Positions 5,773 through 5,949 of a stretch of 5,949 nucleotides of DNA are shown one piece after another (position 1 is the stretch's first letter; each line of letters starts with the position of its first letter). This DNA is from Bacteroidota bacterium. GTDB taxonomy: Bacteria > Bacteroidota > Bacteroidia > Chitinophagales > Chitinophagaceae. Position numbers and translations under genes: made by a program. The stretch covers positions 1 to 5,949 of the forward strand of contig JAEWIW010000413.1 in the NCBI GenBank assembly GCA_023386855.1, read 5' to 3'. The notes under the pieces were generated by a model that was not told where the DNA came from, did not search any database, and saw only the letters and a program-made list of their open reading frames with translations.

Positions 5773-5795
5773 AAGGTTTATAACGATCGCATGAT

Positions 5796-5949
5796 ATGAA
5801 TGTTCAATTAGGGCTTAAGGAAAACTGGAAGCAATTCACCCTGCTGGTGATTATCAATGCATTTGTTGGCGGCATGGTGGGGCTTGAGCGTTCCATACTT
5901 CCGAGGATCGCAGAACAGGAATTTCATGTGGCTGCAAGATCAGCAATAC
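5796..5949 (+). CDS. MFS transporter, N-terminal fragment (cut by the window edge)
   Basis: The reading frame begins at ATG 5796 and stays open for 51 codons to the window edge. An in-frame TAA at 5781-5783 leaves no earlier ATG. ATGs at 5791 and 5800 hit stops within two to three codons. The visible residues show a polar start (NVQLGLKENWKQ), then a first membrane helix at about 13-30 rich in small residues (FTLLVIINAFVGGMVG), then ERSILPRIAEQEF. This pattern resembles a group of bacterial major facilitator superfamily permeases whose first helix carries NAFVGGMVGLER and an LP turn. Only about an eighth of a usual 400-residue transporter is present, so the substrate cannot be judged. It is transcribed divergently from the DUF1080 gene and has no Shine-Dalgarno. 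Confidence 0.72.
   Translation, partial: MNVQLGLKENWKQFTLLVIINAFVGGMVGLERSILPRIAEQEFHVAARSAI

Noticed and set aside
1..5949. CRISPR array, tRNA, rRNA, insertion sequence or phage genes
   Set aside because: No regularly spaced repeats, cloverleaf-like segments, transposase motifs or terminal inverted repeats were seen on either strand. All long frames are accounted for by the six genes.

Overview
The window looks like an ordinary stretch of chromosome from a member of the Bacteroidota, probably Chitinophagaceae or a close relative. The evidence is moderate A+T content, no Shine-Dalgarno sequences before any start, promoter-like TTTG/TAnnTTTG boxes of the Bacteroidota type, and gene families typical of the phylum (a secreted DUF1080 protein, a short lipoprotein HlyD adaptor). 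The family-level placement is inference. I see no mobile element, CRISPR array, tRNA or rRNA.

Five of the six genes lie on the minus strand, so they are read from high to low coordinates. A secreted two-domain DUF1080 (3-keto-disaccharide hydrolase family) protein (4675-5610) forms its own unit and ends at a hairpin terminator (4620-4654). Next comes a compact efflux operon: a TolC-type outer-membrane channel (3163-4527), an HlyD-type lipoprotein periplasmic adaptor (2156-3121) and an ABC-2 type inner-membrane permease (950-2146), closed by a second hairpin terminator (911-942). Just behind it is an AraC-family regulator (1-882) that runs off the left edge only a few residues short of its end. 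On the plus strand, divergent from the DUF1080 gene across a 185-bp gap, an MFS transporter begins at 5796 and runs off the right edge.

The three efflux proteins would form a tripartite pump from inner membrane to cell exterior, with the AraC protein as its likely local regulator. The best regulatory signal is a perfect 8-bp direct repeat (TTTGTCCA at 4585-4592 and 4606-4613) with an exact 21-bp period, two helical turns, upstream of tolC. This is the geometry expected of an AraC-family operator, and its promoter-proximal copy sits where a -33 element would be. The operon has one permease and no ATPase gene, and the permease segment that usually couples to an ATPase is degenerate.

A further pattern is an AACC tetranucleotide 13-18 nt upstream of all five minus-strand starts, including a 16-nt identical leader before tolC and hlyD. 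It may be a lineage-specific translation-initiation context, and it argues that tolC starts at 4518 rather than 4527. No gene-free stretch exceeds 300 bp; the longest (5611-5795) holds the divergent promoter region.
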